From the NCBI RefSeq assembly GCF_041146795.1, contig NC_135175.1, positions 21,592,575-21,656,574 of the forward strand: a DNA stretch of 64,000 nt, given 5' to 3'. The notes beneath the pieces are model-generated. The model was not told the origin of the DNA. It ran no database searches and was given only the letters and a program-made list of their open reading frames with translations. The stretch comes from Maylandia zebra (lineage: Eukaryota; Chordata; Actinopteri; Cichliformes; Cichlidae). The translations under genes were made by a program, and so were the position numbers. Of this stretch, positions 40,857-54,052 are shown in pieces. Position 1 is the first letter of the stretch; each line of letters begins with the position of its first letter.

Positions 40857-43339
40857 ACGATGACCTGGATGACTGAGAACCTTCACAGACAAACTGTATG
40901 TAAATGAAATATGTGGGAAATATTGGCTGATTTTTGAAATTTTTACGGTGCGTTCTGCAGATGATATAAAGCAACATCACCTGACATGTGGACACAAGAA
41001 ATTTCTTATAGTTCTCATCTAATATGAACCCAGACCTGAATATGCATATATAATTTATATATCAATTACCAATGACCAAAAAAGCAGGGATGCTGTTTAA
41101 AATGTAAATAAAAACAAAATGCAATGATTTACAAATCTTACAAAAACATATATTATTAATGGTACCATAGAACACAGGAAACGGAAGGAACAGAGTTATG
41201 TTTACTGTTGTGTAGCAGCCTAAATGTTTGGGAACTGAACAAACCAGCTGCTGGACTTTGGGGAGTCCCGGGTCTTTTTTGTTGTATTTTTTGTTTCGTG
41301 ATGTTTTCAGTTGTTAAAAGGCCCAGCACCTGGACTCTTCTATATGAAGTTAGCTGTTTAACATGTATGTGGTTTAACATTTCTTGCTGAAACATGTAAG
41401 GCTTTCCCTGAAAAATGTTGCCTGGATGGGAGCAAATATTGCTCTAAAACCTCAGCATTGATGGTGCAGTTCCAGATGTGCAATCTGCCAGCTCCATAGG
41501 CACTTATGTACCCACATACCATCAGAGATGAAGGCTTTTAAACTGAGAGCCGATAACAAGCTGAATAGTCCCATTCCTCCTTCCCTTAGACCATTTTAAA
41601 TGAGAGAGAGAAAGATCATGTTCACACATGGCTTTCTCTTGTATGATAGAGGTTTAACCTGCATGTATGGATAGCACGGTGAACTATCGATTCATATATA
41701 TATATTGATTTGGGGCCTTGTCTAAACTTTTTTAAGACATGTTGCTATGATCGAATTCAAAATGATCTAATATTTTTTTCATGGAACAGGAAAATGTCTG
41801 AGTTGAAACATTTGATGTTATGAGATTTGCACATCACTGAATTCTGTTTGTCTATGCCATACATTTTAGATAGGGTCCCATATTTTTGCAATTGGACTTG
41901 TACATTTTCTGTATAAAGCACCTGCAACTCTGAGTGTCCCAGTTTATACAAAAGTGTCTTTGGTCCAGTTGCAGCTTTAATACAAATGTGCTGCCTTACA
42001 TTGCAGGATTCAGGCTACTGTGTGTCCCTTTACACGCTTCACTGTGCCACTGTTTATACAATGCTGAAAGGTATATACAGGTTTAAGAGCAACCTGAACG
42101 GCTCAAGAACGTGCAGACACAGAGAGACTCATGCAGAGCGAGAGAGATTATTCAGTGATACCAGCTCCTTACTGAACTACACCCACACTCATAAAACATT
42201 CAAGCACCCCGCAGTCTGACAGCGCATTTGAAGGCATTGAAAAAGATCATCTGTGTCCTATCAAAGTTAATATCAAGAAGATATTTATTTTAATTATTCA
42301 TCAACAGAAATCTGGTGCTGGATAGCGGTGCCATTTCCCCCCGCCTCAGACAGAGAAATGTCAGAGGCCAACAGCGTTTGATGTCCATGATCAAAAAGTG
42401 ACTCCACCAGTGTTTGTTCTCATATTTCACCGCAGTATTGGTCAGTCATGCATATATCTTTATCCTGCTGGCACGCTCCACTCTCCAAGTACTTGTGTCT
42501 TGCAGCTGTTATTGCAGAGCCTAATCTGTGGCCCTGAATAAGCTTTAAAGTTCTTTATGCACTATTTATTCTGGACTGACTTTCTTTGGCTGCTGCTTCA
42601 GGGCCACAGTAAACTGATTTCTTTTTAATAGAACATGCAGAAGATTAACAAGGAGGTACTTACGTGTAATATTTATGTGCTGAACATTATATTTATGTGA
42701 TACAGCTCTCTGATTACCTGCAGATGAAGAACTGTATATAATTGCATGAGTCGAGCAAGTGTAACAGTTAATCGTTGTGGTTTTATTTGTAGTGTTTCAT
42801 GTGATATGAGATGCTAAGCAGTGCTACACCCGTGAACTGATCTGCTTTGGAAATACATGTTCCTATAATTTTTCCTGTATATATTTATGTTTATGAACTG
42901 ATATCATGGGATGTTGAACGCCATTAATTAGAGTAACTTCACTCAGTAATCAGTGTCGTTTCCCTCATAGCATCATTGCTGAAATTGGAAATAATTACAT
43001 TTGAGAACCTTGGGGGCAGCGATTACAAGCTATGAGCAAAACACTGCAATATTATTACTTTTTAATTTAATATGGTAACATCTGAGTAGTTCAAGCATAA
43101 GTTAACTGAAGCTTAACTGGGACTTGTATTTTCTGTAAAGTTTCTGTTTGGCCAAACCAAAGTCCTAAATATACTTTTTTCACTCTAATTTGTTCTCCAC
43201 CAACTCTACAGAATTTTAACAGATAATCATAAACTTTGTACTGAACTGTTAATCATCCAAACATACAAAAGGCACCTAATTCAAGAGCTGAACCAGTGTA
43301 AACTGGACTGAAAATCAATGACAACACGTCTGATGGAGT

Positions 43340-43830
43340 CTTGAATCCTAATTTGAAAATTTTGGTTCAAATCATCGTCAGCATGCACAGAGGAATTCAG
43401 GAAAAAGGTGAGACGCTACAGTTTACAAGCATCTGTAAGACGGTGGAGGCTCTGTCATGGTTTATGACTATATTTCAGACAGTGGTGTTGTGGATATTCT
43501 CAAAACTGAAATTATGAACACGGAAAAGTGCCTTTAGATTATGATTAGGCTTCATTTTTCAGCACGACAATGACACAAACAGACTGACAATGCAGTAAAA
43601 GCATACCTGGACAGAAAAATACAAAATGCAACACTATCAGTCATAGATTGGCCTCCACAGAGCCCGGACCTTAACATTATTGAAACAATGTGGGATCATC
43701 CTGAAAGGAAACAGAAGAAAAGGCAGCCGACATCCAAAGAAGAGCTTTGACTGTCCTTCAAAAAGCCTGGAGAACTATTCCTGAAGACTACTTAAAGAAA
43801 TGACAAGAAAGTTTGCCAAAGAGAGTTCTG
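43340..43830 (+). mobile_element. Tc1-type transposase fossil upstream of the ctdspl-type gene
   Basis: The + strand shows GGGSVMVYDYI, then QHDNDTNRLTMQ, then DWPPQSPDLNIIETMWDH followed by ERKQKKRQP. These are the middle and last catalytic blocks in order. Frame changes separate them. A different family from the intact element at 62140. Confidence 0.85.
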
Positions 43831-44229
43831 GCTGTGTTGAAGAATAAAGGTGGATGCACAGAATATTCACTTTCAAGCTTATACAAACTCTGTTTTTGCT
43901 TTCGCACATGTAAATCAATGCCCTTATTTCCCACTTTCCCATATAAAGAAAATAGGGGTGACTCAAAGACAGTGTTCTAGTCTAGAGGCTTTTCATTCAT
44001 CAGAAAAAGCCCCTAATTGACCATCGAGCAAATGTGTTTTCTGGCAGCTTATTAACAGGTATAACTGCACACTAAAAAGTTTATAGAAGAATGGATAGTT
44101 ATGAACATGATTAAAAACAGTTGAGTATCTTTTTTTTTCCAAACAGAAAGGATGCAAAGTGATTTTAGACAACATCAAAGCATTTTTACCATTTTTAATG
44201 AAGACATTGGTTTGGTTTTCTTCATTCTT

Positions 44230-44440
44230 CTTTGTGGGCCACATACAGCCCACTTTGATCTCAAGTGGGCCAAACCAGTGAAATTCCCCTCTCTGTTATT
44301 GTAAACAGTGCCTCACATGTAGTTTTCCTACATGATAAAGAAATGCTGCTGTAGTAAATAAAAGAAGCTATCCAGTTGGACAGTCTGTGCTGAGCTGGTT
44401 CTGGCCCCTGGGCCTTATGTTTGGCACCCTTGTATTACAG
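44230..44440. mobile_element. Possible hAT-type relic (weak)
   Basis: GTGGGCCACATACAGCCC at the left and GGCCCCTGGGCCTTATGTTTGGCACCC at the right resemble the ends of common vertebrate hAT elements. No clean TIR or target duplication was found. Confidence 0.3.
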
Positions 44441-45394
44441 TCTGTTAGCATGATGAACTTGTAATCCATCCAGTGTGGTTATGATTATGATAGCCTGTTT
44501 CTAACAGGTTCTTACACAGATATATTTACTGCAACATTTGTATTTGCCTTTGATGAGTTATCTATGCAAAGTGCCCCAGCATGGTTACAGACATGCTCCA
44601 TCCCCTCAGATTTCAAGAAGCCATGCAGTCTTGACAGATGCAGAAACCTGAGACAGACTGCCAGGTGGGGACAGACAATTGTGCAAAGTGGTTGTGTTGC
44701 TGTTACACATACATTATTGTAAACATCACAGCCGAGGCGCTGACCTGCAGTGAAAGCATCGTTTCAGCGGGGAGATTACATACTAATTATCAGAAGCATC
44801 GGTTCTCCTGCTGTCCGCGCGCAATCATACACATGTCTCAGGTGGGGTCATTTAGGGCTTTGTGGGCTTCGGCTCCATTAAAGTGACAGCTAAGGTGAAG
44901 AGGGACGAACACTAAGAGACGTCATCGTTGGCAACGGACCAGAAAACCACTTTATCTCCCCTGTTGTCATTCTATGGTCCACTGAGGCTGAAACAGCATG
45001 TGGAGAATCTGCAGTGCACGCGCAGGTGTATGCGGGATGGTTGTGAGCTACATGATGTAAACAAGAAGCAATTCATTGATTTTACGTGTAATTTATAGGC
45101 TGATCTCTTGGTTTCAAAACAACAACGAGCATTCAGCCATCAGGGTCATCTCTTCTTGGGATTGGAGAATGCATTTAAAAACAAATACATTTAAGGGACA
45201 GGGCATGTCAGAGTCAAGCTATTATGGGATACTTGGAGTTTAACCCCATTTAGGGACAAACTATGGCGATATCTCAGCGTTTGCTCTACTCTGTGTTATA
45301 TGCAATGCTTTTTTGAAAAGGCTTGAACATAAAAAGTGGAAAGTGAATGTTTTTGAAGTATATATGAGTTAATTTTTTAAACTATCTTTCAGGA

Positions 45395-45600
45395 AGGTTG
45401 TTTCAAACATACAGCAGTACTTGACATATTTCTTCTGTGGATTTAAGCTGTCTGGGTTTCTTTTGTCTTTTCATGTAATCCCAGACTGACTGCATGATGT
45501 GGAGATCATGGCTCTGCAGGGGCCACACCATCTGTTGCAGGATTCCAGATGACCTCGGGTGTAGGTTTGGGATCATCATACTGCGATCTGAACATATCTA
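45395..45600 (-). mobile_element. Tc1-type transposase fossil, 3' end only
   Basis: The - strand reads MVWPLQSHDLHIMQSVWDYM, then KRQKKPRQLKSTEE. This corresponds to the WPPQSPDLN.IE.VWD block with several lost residues. Orientation is opposite to the fossil at 43340. Confidence 0.7.
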
Positions 45601-46008
45601 ATGCTGTAGCTCAAGATTGTAGCACTTCGCAAAAGGCGATTTTTGTGTAAAAGGTTTATTTGTAATGAGAAATTGTTTTAAAAACAACAAACGGGCTAAT
45701 ATTTATCTTTTTTTAGGCAGGCTTTGAGTTGCCAAAGCTATAAAAAAAAGAGAGCTTTTTTCCCCTTTTTTTCTGGAAATGTTTACAGCCATATCATCAC
45801 CCCGCCCCTCCTTTCTTTAAATTTCGGGGATTAATGCGTTTTTTTGTTGTTGTAAAAATTTTTTAAACAACTTAAGGTAAATTATACACAGTCACATTTT
45901 TACAGTGTGAGATTTTAAGTTTTACTTAATTAGTATGGGCTATTTAGTATTACTCCACTTAAATTAATTTCCTTGAACTGTGAGATGATTTATTTAAATT
46001 AGTGTAAA

Positions 46009-46014
<6 letters not shown>

Positions 46015-46081
<67 letters not shown>
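46015..46081. repeat. (TA)n microsatellite, about 33 units
   Basis: Pure AT dinucleotide array about 670 bases upstream of the ctdspl-type start codon. Confidence 0.98.
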
Positions 46082-46082
<1 letters not shown>

Positions 46083-46399
46083 CAAACGTAATGAAAAATA
46101 AATAAGATAAAAAATTACAAAGCAGGTCGTAAAACGTGTCCCGAGTCTGCATGCAGTGTGAAGTTTTTCTTTCCCCTCCCTGAGCTGCAGGGATATGACA
46201 AGATAGCAACAATCGGTGGGTGGTGGGCGGACTGAGAGGGTTTTTCAGCATGGACTGACGAGGATAATAGAAATGTTGCAGGCGTGTTGCTGTTGTAGTC
46301 AGCCTGCAGGGCCGGTAGGACGACGGTCGCCATCTCTGGGTAAACACTGTAACCGTATCACGCAGTTGATATTGTAGTGTGTGGATAGAAGCTGGAGCG

Positions 46400-46746
46400 T
46401 ACAGTAGCGGCAGCAGAAGGCGGGGGCTATGCTGCCTGCAACAGCCACATCGGACACGAACGGCTTCGATGCGGGACTGACGCTTTGTTTGTCTCCTGCA
46501 CATCGGACTGTCACCTCACATTTTGGACCAGCCGTCGTGACCGTTTCTTCCGGTTTCTTCTTCTTCTCGCTGATATTTTGTCTCGTTCGTAAGCACCGGG
46601 GTATGGGAAGTGCAAAAATGGGATTTTAACGTTGCAAACAGCGGACGCTCCAAAGCCTGCGCACAGCCAGGGGGACTGTAGTGCGCCTGGTAATGTTTGC
46701 CAAGGAATAAAACGGTGTAGCCGAAGGTGCGTAACATCTCGTTTCC
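46400..46746 (+). promoter_or_regulatory. Probable promoter / 5' UTR of the ctdspl-type gene
   Basis: CpG is clearly more frequent here than in flanking DNA (for example CATCGGACACGAACGGCTTC). The segment leads straight into coding exon 1. No TATA box was identified, which fits a CpG-island promoter. The transcription start is not determined. Confidence 0.55.
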
Positions 46747-46822
46747 ATGGACAACACGTCCATAATAACACAGGTTGCAAATCCGAAAGAGGAGGAGAGC
46801 ATTTCTTCAAGTCAAGATAAAG
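46747..46822 (+). CDS. ctdspl: CTDSPL-type small CTD phosphatase, coding exon 1 only
   Basis: An ATG with good context is followed by MDNTSIITQVANPKEEESIS and then SSQDK, ending AAAG|GTAAGG at a strong splice donor (76 bases, phase 1). The block IITQV.NPKE is the N-terminal signature of CTDSPL (SCP3); CTDSP1 and CTDSP2 share a weaker version. The family dephosphorylates Ser5 of the RNA polymerase II C-terminal domain, works with REST to silence neuronal genes, and acts on SMADs and RB. The catalytic DLDET domain is encoded by later exons outside the window. The placement on a block syntenic with human 3p22 supports the call. The exon is too short for a routine open-frame search. Confidence 0.85.
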
Positions 46823-49800
46823 GTAAGGCGCACAGAAATGTCACACATGACTCTTTTTTTTCACACAAAAATAATAATTTTTTAAAAAGCGTGAATTTTC
46901 GGTTTCCATGTATTCCGGAGAGCCCGCTGCTTGTTTAGATTGACTCAGTGCCCATCTGCCAGATCTGCAGCCCTCGGTGCAGAGAGGATACTGAGCTCCG
47001 GACTGCAACAGCAAGACAAGAGTATCGACGGAAAACCTCCATTGTTCAGCTTGAAGCAGGGAAACATTATGAGCCAGAGCCCCCAGCTCAGCCTGCAAAT
47101 ATACAGTCTGATGCTGGGAGTCCGCTCTAACTTTATGTCACTCATAGCTTTATTTATTTTAGCCAGAAATATCCCACCAGCATTTTATTACTTAACACAT
47201 GTGCCATTTCTTTAGGTCTGAGTGAGCAGGGTTTACTACTGGGGGCGGGTACTCTACTACTTCTCCCCCCCTCTGCACTCTCAACATCCCTGTATCTGCC
47301 ACAGACACTGTAAAATGCATTGAAAACAGCACACCACCAATAACAAGTGATCAGAGGAGGTTGTGGTATTTGCAAACTGCATGCACATGAATTTAAACAT
47401 GTGATTGTCTGTGCAAGGTCAGAAGACGGTGTCTTTATGCGCCTATCAACATCAAAGTCACTAGTGATAGGTTTGCACACATTTATCCATCTGAGCAATA
47501 AAATAGCACTGAAGCAACAACAACAAACAGAAGTTTGCATTATTATCTCTCTTCTGTACATCCTCCATAAAACAAGTATCCTCATGTAACTGAAAGTGTC
47601 TTGGCTATTCACGCTGCTGGGAAATGTCCCCTTGCTGCTGAGTTAAAAAACAAAAAGTGGCTGAAAACAACAGCTGCTCTGCAGATTATGCAGGCTGTGC
47701 GAAAACACATTTTCTTTTTTGTTGTTGTTGTTTTTTTTTTACGAAAGACTGCGCTTCACCATGTGGCGACGACATGACTGTCAAATCCCCCTCATCAGTC
47801 AGGAGTTTTCATTAACTTTGAAAGAGGTTTTTGCCAGTCTCTTTAAACTGATGCATATTTCCATTTTCATTTGAGCTGACATCTTGTTGTGTAACGAGAC
47901 TCTGTGTGGAATCTGTGTGCACACACTGGGGAGGTACACGAGCGTCCGCGGAGCTCAGGGCTCTGACATTTCCCCCGCCAGCCACCAGCACCCATCCAAG
48001 TGAGCCGCAGGGTGCCTGGAGGCCAGAGGGACCACAGCTTCCTGCTACACCCAGTGCTCTGTTGGAGAAAAGGTCACCTTCCCGCATCACCTACCACTGA
48101 GCAACACTGACATACACGAGCCACTCTGAGTCACTGCTTTCCCAGCCTGCACTGTTAAAATGGGCTTTGCTTTAATGTGAAATTGACTCCATCAATTGTG
48201 ATTTATTTCCCAATGTTTACCCCCCTCCCCAGCAGCTTACTGTAGCTTCATAATTAAAACCCACCAAAAACAAATCCATCAAAACTACCACTAAACGTAC
48301 ACATTCATCACCCAGTGAGAAGGAGTAAGATCATCCAGGAAATTAGTTGGGGAAAAAAATTAAAATATTGCTTCTTTCCTTCAGAGCGCTTTTTTGCACT
48401 TGTTTCCCACACTTTCCTGCCCTGCTCTTCTTGAACAGTAAAACCCAGATGACATGTGGAATCTGACAGTTAATCTGGCAGGATAAAATCCAGGGTCAGT
48501 CACTGACCAAAGAAGGCCTAACACACACCCACACACACTTACACACACAAACGTGCACTGTGGCTCCTCAAATGGCTGCTGTCGTACATAAAAAAGTATC
48601 AGCAGGGAGCTTCTTGAACAGTGCCCCCGGCCCTTCACTTCAGTCCCTGTCAAAGCAGACAGCAAACAGCACTTGTTGTCCAGGAAAGTTACTCTGTGGC
48701 TTGCTTGGGCTCCACTGAAGCCACAAATCATTACACTCACACACGCACGCACACACACTGAATATTTCAGAGCACAGGCAGGCTATTTTCAGAGTCCTAT
48801 CGGTTTCATTCCAAGTAAAGACGTAGTAACTCATTAGCGCCATTTTTTAAAAACATTTGGTCAGGTGCTGATTAGAGCTCTATGCATAATGGAGGATGTT
48901 GAATGAGATGAAGGATTTAATCATAATGGGGATGGTGGATGAAGTCATGCATATCATACATTTGGAAAATAAACATTGCTTGGAGCACGTTCGGGCTGTT
49001 TTGCATCACGTTTTTCTTTTTTCTAATCTGATAAAGAAGCAAAATGTTCTGATTCAAGTCTAGATGTTTCGAAGCAACCAGAGTCATCTTTCCAAACTCA
49101 AATTACACTTTTCATTTGGCAGCCATTATCATTTTTATTTATTTATTTTTCTGATGCAATGAAATGCAATGGCTGGACTTGCAGCCGAGGAGGGGAGCCA
49201 CAAGGCCTGCCAGGCTCAGTCTCGCTAAGCAAAATCACTCAGGCTTTGCTCCGATAACTTCACAGCGAGGCAGGTATCAGTGGACGAGCCGTTTACCTTA
49301 ATCAGATTAGGTCACATCTGAGTTTAGCTCTGCACTCCCGCAGAGTGAGTGATGACAGATACTTCAGGGAAATTACAATCTTGCGCTCGCATTAATGGCA
49401 AAGCAAGAGTCTGTTTTGCTTGAAAATCTTACCGAATTGGCTTTAAATTGTGTCTTACTGACTGTCACTATGAAGCTGCTTCTTTTACACACTGATGAAT
49501 GCATTTGTTGAATTCAGCCTGGAGTCACTGGAACAACTCTAACTAAGAAAACCTTCTTGGAAAACCAACAAATACAAATAACGCTTTTATCCCTTTCTGA
49601 GGGCGAGCTATTTGCATTCTCCTGAACAGACGTAATGTCATTCTGCCCATTCTCTGGTCCAGCAGCAAGATTAGAGCCTGGACAATACTTCAGGCCAATG
49701 CCAGCTGTGATTTAGTCAGGAGAACAAAAGATCTTAGAGTTAATGAAAATACTTTTATCATTTTCAAAGACTGGGGTATTTGCGATAACTTCCCGGCAAT

Positions 49801-51839
49801 TTTTTTATTTAATATTTACACATTAATCAGCAATTTAACTAATCAGACAGGTCCTGAGAGTATTGCAAACAATGATATCAAAAGAGCTCTCCTGGACAAA
49901 GAACTGTTCACCATTTCCACCCTATCATCGTTATTTAACCATTATGTTCGTTTTTATATCCAAGTACTGCAGGAAGCATAGCCCAGCAAACCCTGACATC
50001 ATTGCCTTGGTCAAAACTGGTCGCAGTAGGACACCAAAACCTGAACTTTAGCTGGACAGACGTTACGTTGTTTCCACATAGAATAGTGCTTAGTTCTTAC
50101 AAAAGTGAAAAATACAAATATAATTTCTAAGATGGAATATAATGTGTTTGTCTTTTTGAACAGCTAACAAGTTTAGTACACAGTTGCATACGTCCACCTA
50201 ACATCTTCCCAGCGTACACAGACCAGTATTACCAGAGTCTATTTATGGTTTTCTGCACCTAAATTCAATTTCATTTGTTGTATAGTGAACTCTACATGTC
50301 AGACTCTTATAATCATCCCCTTTCTGTCCAACATACCAGCCTCATAAACTCAGGAATGCTAACATTCACATATGAAACCAGTTAGCTCAGTAGCATAAGT
50401 AATGAACTCAAAAGCTTTAGATGAAGCTGAGTTGAAGCCACCCTTAAACTTTTTTTGTATGATTGTTCATTTTATTCTAATCAATAAAGACAACAAGGAT
50501 TTCTAGGTGACGTAACATTGAAGACGTGACTCGATCTGACATTGTAATAACGTCTACGGCTTTAGTTCATCTTTCGTTTTGGAACTACTTTTTCATCCTG
50601 ACGTTATGTGGAGAAAAGAAATGCTTGCTGGGATTATAGGATGATATTAACATATCTCGCGATAGGCAAATAATAGGGAATAGTATTGGCCAACCTGTCA
50701 CACTTACGCCATCCTAGATGCTAGACTGTCCTTCACAGACTCCATTAACCTTCGATAATTAAAAAATAAACTCAGTCATTAAAGTACTCAGTCTGTTTAC
50801 ATGCAAGTGGAGATGTATAATGTGAGAAGATGCATAGAGACGAAGAGCGGTCACTGGGATTTCTGCAAACCGATGGCATCTCCAAGTATGATTTCCTCCG
50901 AGTCTTCTTGGTCAGAGATTATTTTCGTTGCCAGAGAAAAAGGACAAAAAATACTGAAGCTGCAATTATGTATGAATCTGGAGAAACGCCCGTGGTTTCA
51001 TCCACTCTTGGTTTTTGAGGTTATTCCTGGAACACGCTGCTGTACATTAATAAAGTGTTTATGATGTGTGGACCACACCTGCAGGGTGTGTGCAGCATTC
51101 GGCTAGCGAGAGGAGCTACTGTGAGTTCTGGCTGGCTCAGAGTCCCTCGCACAACCTGCCACTCTGCTGTTTACAGCAATTTTCTATCCAGACCGGGCTC
51201 AAGTGTTCGACAGACAATCTTTTACCAGAGCATAGCCTTCCACCTCTCTTGAGAATCACATTGGACTTCTGTGTGCGTACAGCGAAGTCGATATTCAGAG
51301 CGGCATTTTGATGGAGAGGAAGATAGAGAGAAGAGCTGGAGTCAGAGCTGTAAAGTGCAGGTCCTTATTACAGATTTATGAATCTATTTCAGCCAGTGCT
51401 GCTCAGAAAAGCTGATTATCTGCACCTCCAGGGAAGTGTTGGAGTGTTAGATGTTTCCCAACACATCTTCATTAATACCAATAGCATACTGGACAGCTCA
51501 TTGGGAAGAATTGAATGTTTTAGCCTAGCCATAAGCTCCTTGACTGAAAAGCTTATTAACTGTTTGTGTGGGATCAGCCCATGTCTCTGTGTTAAAATGA
51601 GCATGCCCAAAGCGGAAGTGGGGCGGGTGGAGGGGGACTGTAATAATTTATATCATTTTAGTCCTGCTACAGCAAGTGGTGGAGCATGTTTTTAAAGTTG
51701 TAAGCAGCAAATGAATTGTCGTGTGGCCTTTCTGTGTAATGTAGAGTTTAGAGTTAAGAAGATGTGAAGCAGCTCACAACCTTATATTATAACTGTTCTG
51801 TATATATGAAACCACAACCAGCAGCTGGTTATACTGTTC

Positions 51840-52062
51840 AGATTAATTCATTTCTTTTTAAATAGCACCAAATCACAACTACCATCACTTCAAGGCTCTT
51901 CATATTATAGGATGAAGACCTACAATATAAAGAGAAAACAATCTGAAATCTACAATCAGACCACCGCGTTGAGCCAGTTCTTGGCAAAAGTGGGAAGGAA
52001 GAACTCCCTTTTAACAGGAAGAAACCTCTGACACAACCAGGCTCAGGGAGGGGCAGGAATGT
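51840..52062 (+). repeat. Dispersed teleost repeat, copy 3 of 3 (longest)
   Basis: It contains AGCACCAAATCACAACTACC, GTGGGAAGGAAGAACTCCC, TTTTAACAGGAAGAAACCTC and CCAGGCTCAGGGAGGGGCAG in order. These are shared with the copies at 24670 and 38553. Confidence 0.8.
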
Positions 52063-54016
52063 GCTGTGAGCCAAACCAAACCAAGCTTGATTTATCCAAT
52101 TTTTCAGATGTGAACAAACAGATCTACCCAATCAGATTGCTGCATTGTGCACTGTAGCTCAATAATCCCATTTTACCTCACACACATAGCTAGACGCCGC
52201 TTCGAGTCACTCAGCTCTCTGAAATTATTATTCTGCCTCCTCAGATGTGGTCATCTGACAGCCCAAACTGCCTCACTGACATCCTGAAATATGTACTAAA
52301 GTGGCCGTGATACAGCTGCAACTCCTGGATTAAGCCATGAAATTCTCCCTGCTGCCTTCTTTTGAATTGGATGAATCCAGAATCTCCGTTTCTTCCTTTT
52401 TCTTGTTTAGAAACATCAGCACCGGCTCCTCATTGCTTCGTAGTGACTTCATTTTGATTTAGTTTCAAAATTCAAAATTAGTTTTTTTAGGGTGAATTTT
52501 ACCCAAAAAATGCAACTCTTGAGTATATGTGTTGAGTAGTGGTGTTTATTAGCCTTAATAATCAGAAGGAAAAAATTGTGCAGCGCTAATTCACTTGCTG
52601 TGCAGGCAGTCCCATCCCTCGGTTTATGATGCTACCACATTAAAATTCACTCCAATATAGTTTTCATTAAGGGAAAAATTCACCGTAGCATGATTTGGAT
52701 GAAGTTTTAATCACATTTTTTCCTTTTGGAGTCATTTTGGCAGGCGGCCTCTAGTGACCATTTACAGAACTGCAGTGTTTTTCACTTCCATGCTTACTTG
52801 ATTTTCATCTTGACAAATTCCACTCAAATGCCAGAAACTGTGCTCCTCCTTAAAAATATACAACTTTCTATACCAAGGTGCTCAAATCAATTGACATTTT
52901 ATTATGGCAAGTGTATCTTTAATATTACACAAATAGCGTCTTCAAAATGACTACTTGCACTTGTTCCATAGTTTAATGGTTTACACATTCACCTGACTTC
53001 TCCGATTTGATTCCCTGAGGGGCGGCACACATGCTTTTGTGGTTGTGTCAGCAAAGACAAGCTTGCAAAATCAATTACGGTGCCCTTGTGTATAAAGGAA
53101 CACCTTCAGATTTTTCAGAATCACTACTTGCATATGCTAAAGCAAACTGGGAAGGAACCCAAATAATATTTTCACTACATTTCCTCAGTTGGTAGACTTT
53201 GATCCTGACAGCATATTATAAAGTAGCCAATATTCATAAAAAAGTGCTATAATGGCTGGGAGAGTTTTACCAGCACCAATTAGGCTTATCTCGTATGACA
53301 CAGAATGCATTAGAAAGATTTATGTTGGATTTTCTTCTGCTTGCAATAAAGATTTGAGTGAGAAATCAGCAAAGTGGCCCTTAATGATTAGGTAGCCAGT
53401 AGATCTGTGGATTAGGAGACACAACGAAAGATGCAATAGCACTGCAATCCATCCTCAGAGAGGCCACAGGGGAAAATAGTGTGGGTGGACTCCTCACTCC
53501 CACCCTGGATGACTGTGATGACTTAAACTTTCACTCTGAAGCAGCTGTAACAGAACATATTCCTGCTCTGAAGTCCCCGACTAGCGTCTAGTTTAAAATA
53601 GTTTTAGGATATTTCTTGTTTAAACTGATATACGGTATGCCACTAAAACCCTACAGGATCCATAGAAACTTTCTCACAGACCTGACCTGAGGAGAGAGAG
53701 ATCAAAGAGACAATTTTGCTTAAACCTAAGGTCAGTTATCACTGTTCTCTCGATATTGCAAGTAGAAGGGAATTACTGTTCTCTAAAATCTATTAAAGAC
53801 AGAGAAATAAGCAGCATGCTTCCTAAAACCCTCTGCTGCTATAAATGCTTGCTAGCATCAAATGTGTCCCAAGCTGTTCTACATTTTTCTATCATGTTTT
53901 AATTTTGACCAATTACATTTTGTACTTGTAACTATTTTTGATTCATTCTGAATAAATTGAAGTGTAAAGCTAAAGTTTAAAATGGTAAAGTGAAGTACTT
54001 AAAAAGACACCATTTG

Positions 54017-54052
54017 TGTCCAGGAATAGGGGAAATGCATGCACCACCACTG
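54017..54052 (+). repeat. 36-bp repeat unit, first copy
   Basis: Identical to 57625-57660 at 35 of 36 positions, same orientation, 3.6 kb apart in the ctdspl-type intron. Confidence 0.9.

Larger units (their letters stand above)
38701..43339. other. Intergenic region between divergent gars1 copy B and the ctdspl-type gene (left part)
   Basis: No recognisable exon. It holds the (TTC)n tract and the inverted repeat annotated separately. The rest is AT-rich unique-looking sequence. Confidence 0.5.

Noticed and set aside
45994-46503. 169-codon open frame on the - strand
   Set aside because: One end is the (TA)n tract read as Tyr-Ile. The rest is antisense to the CpG-rich promoter of the ctdspl-type gene, with no family resemblance.
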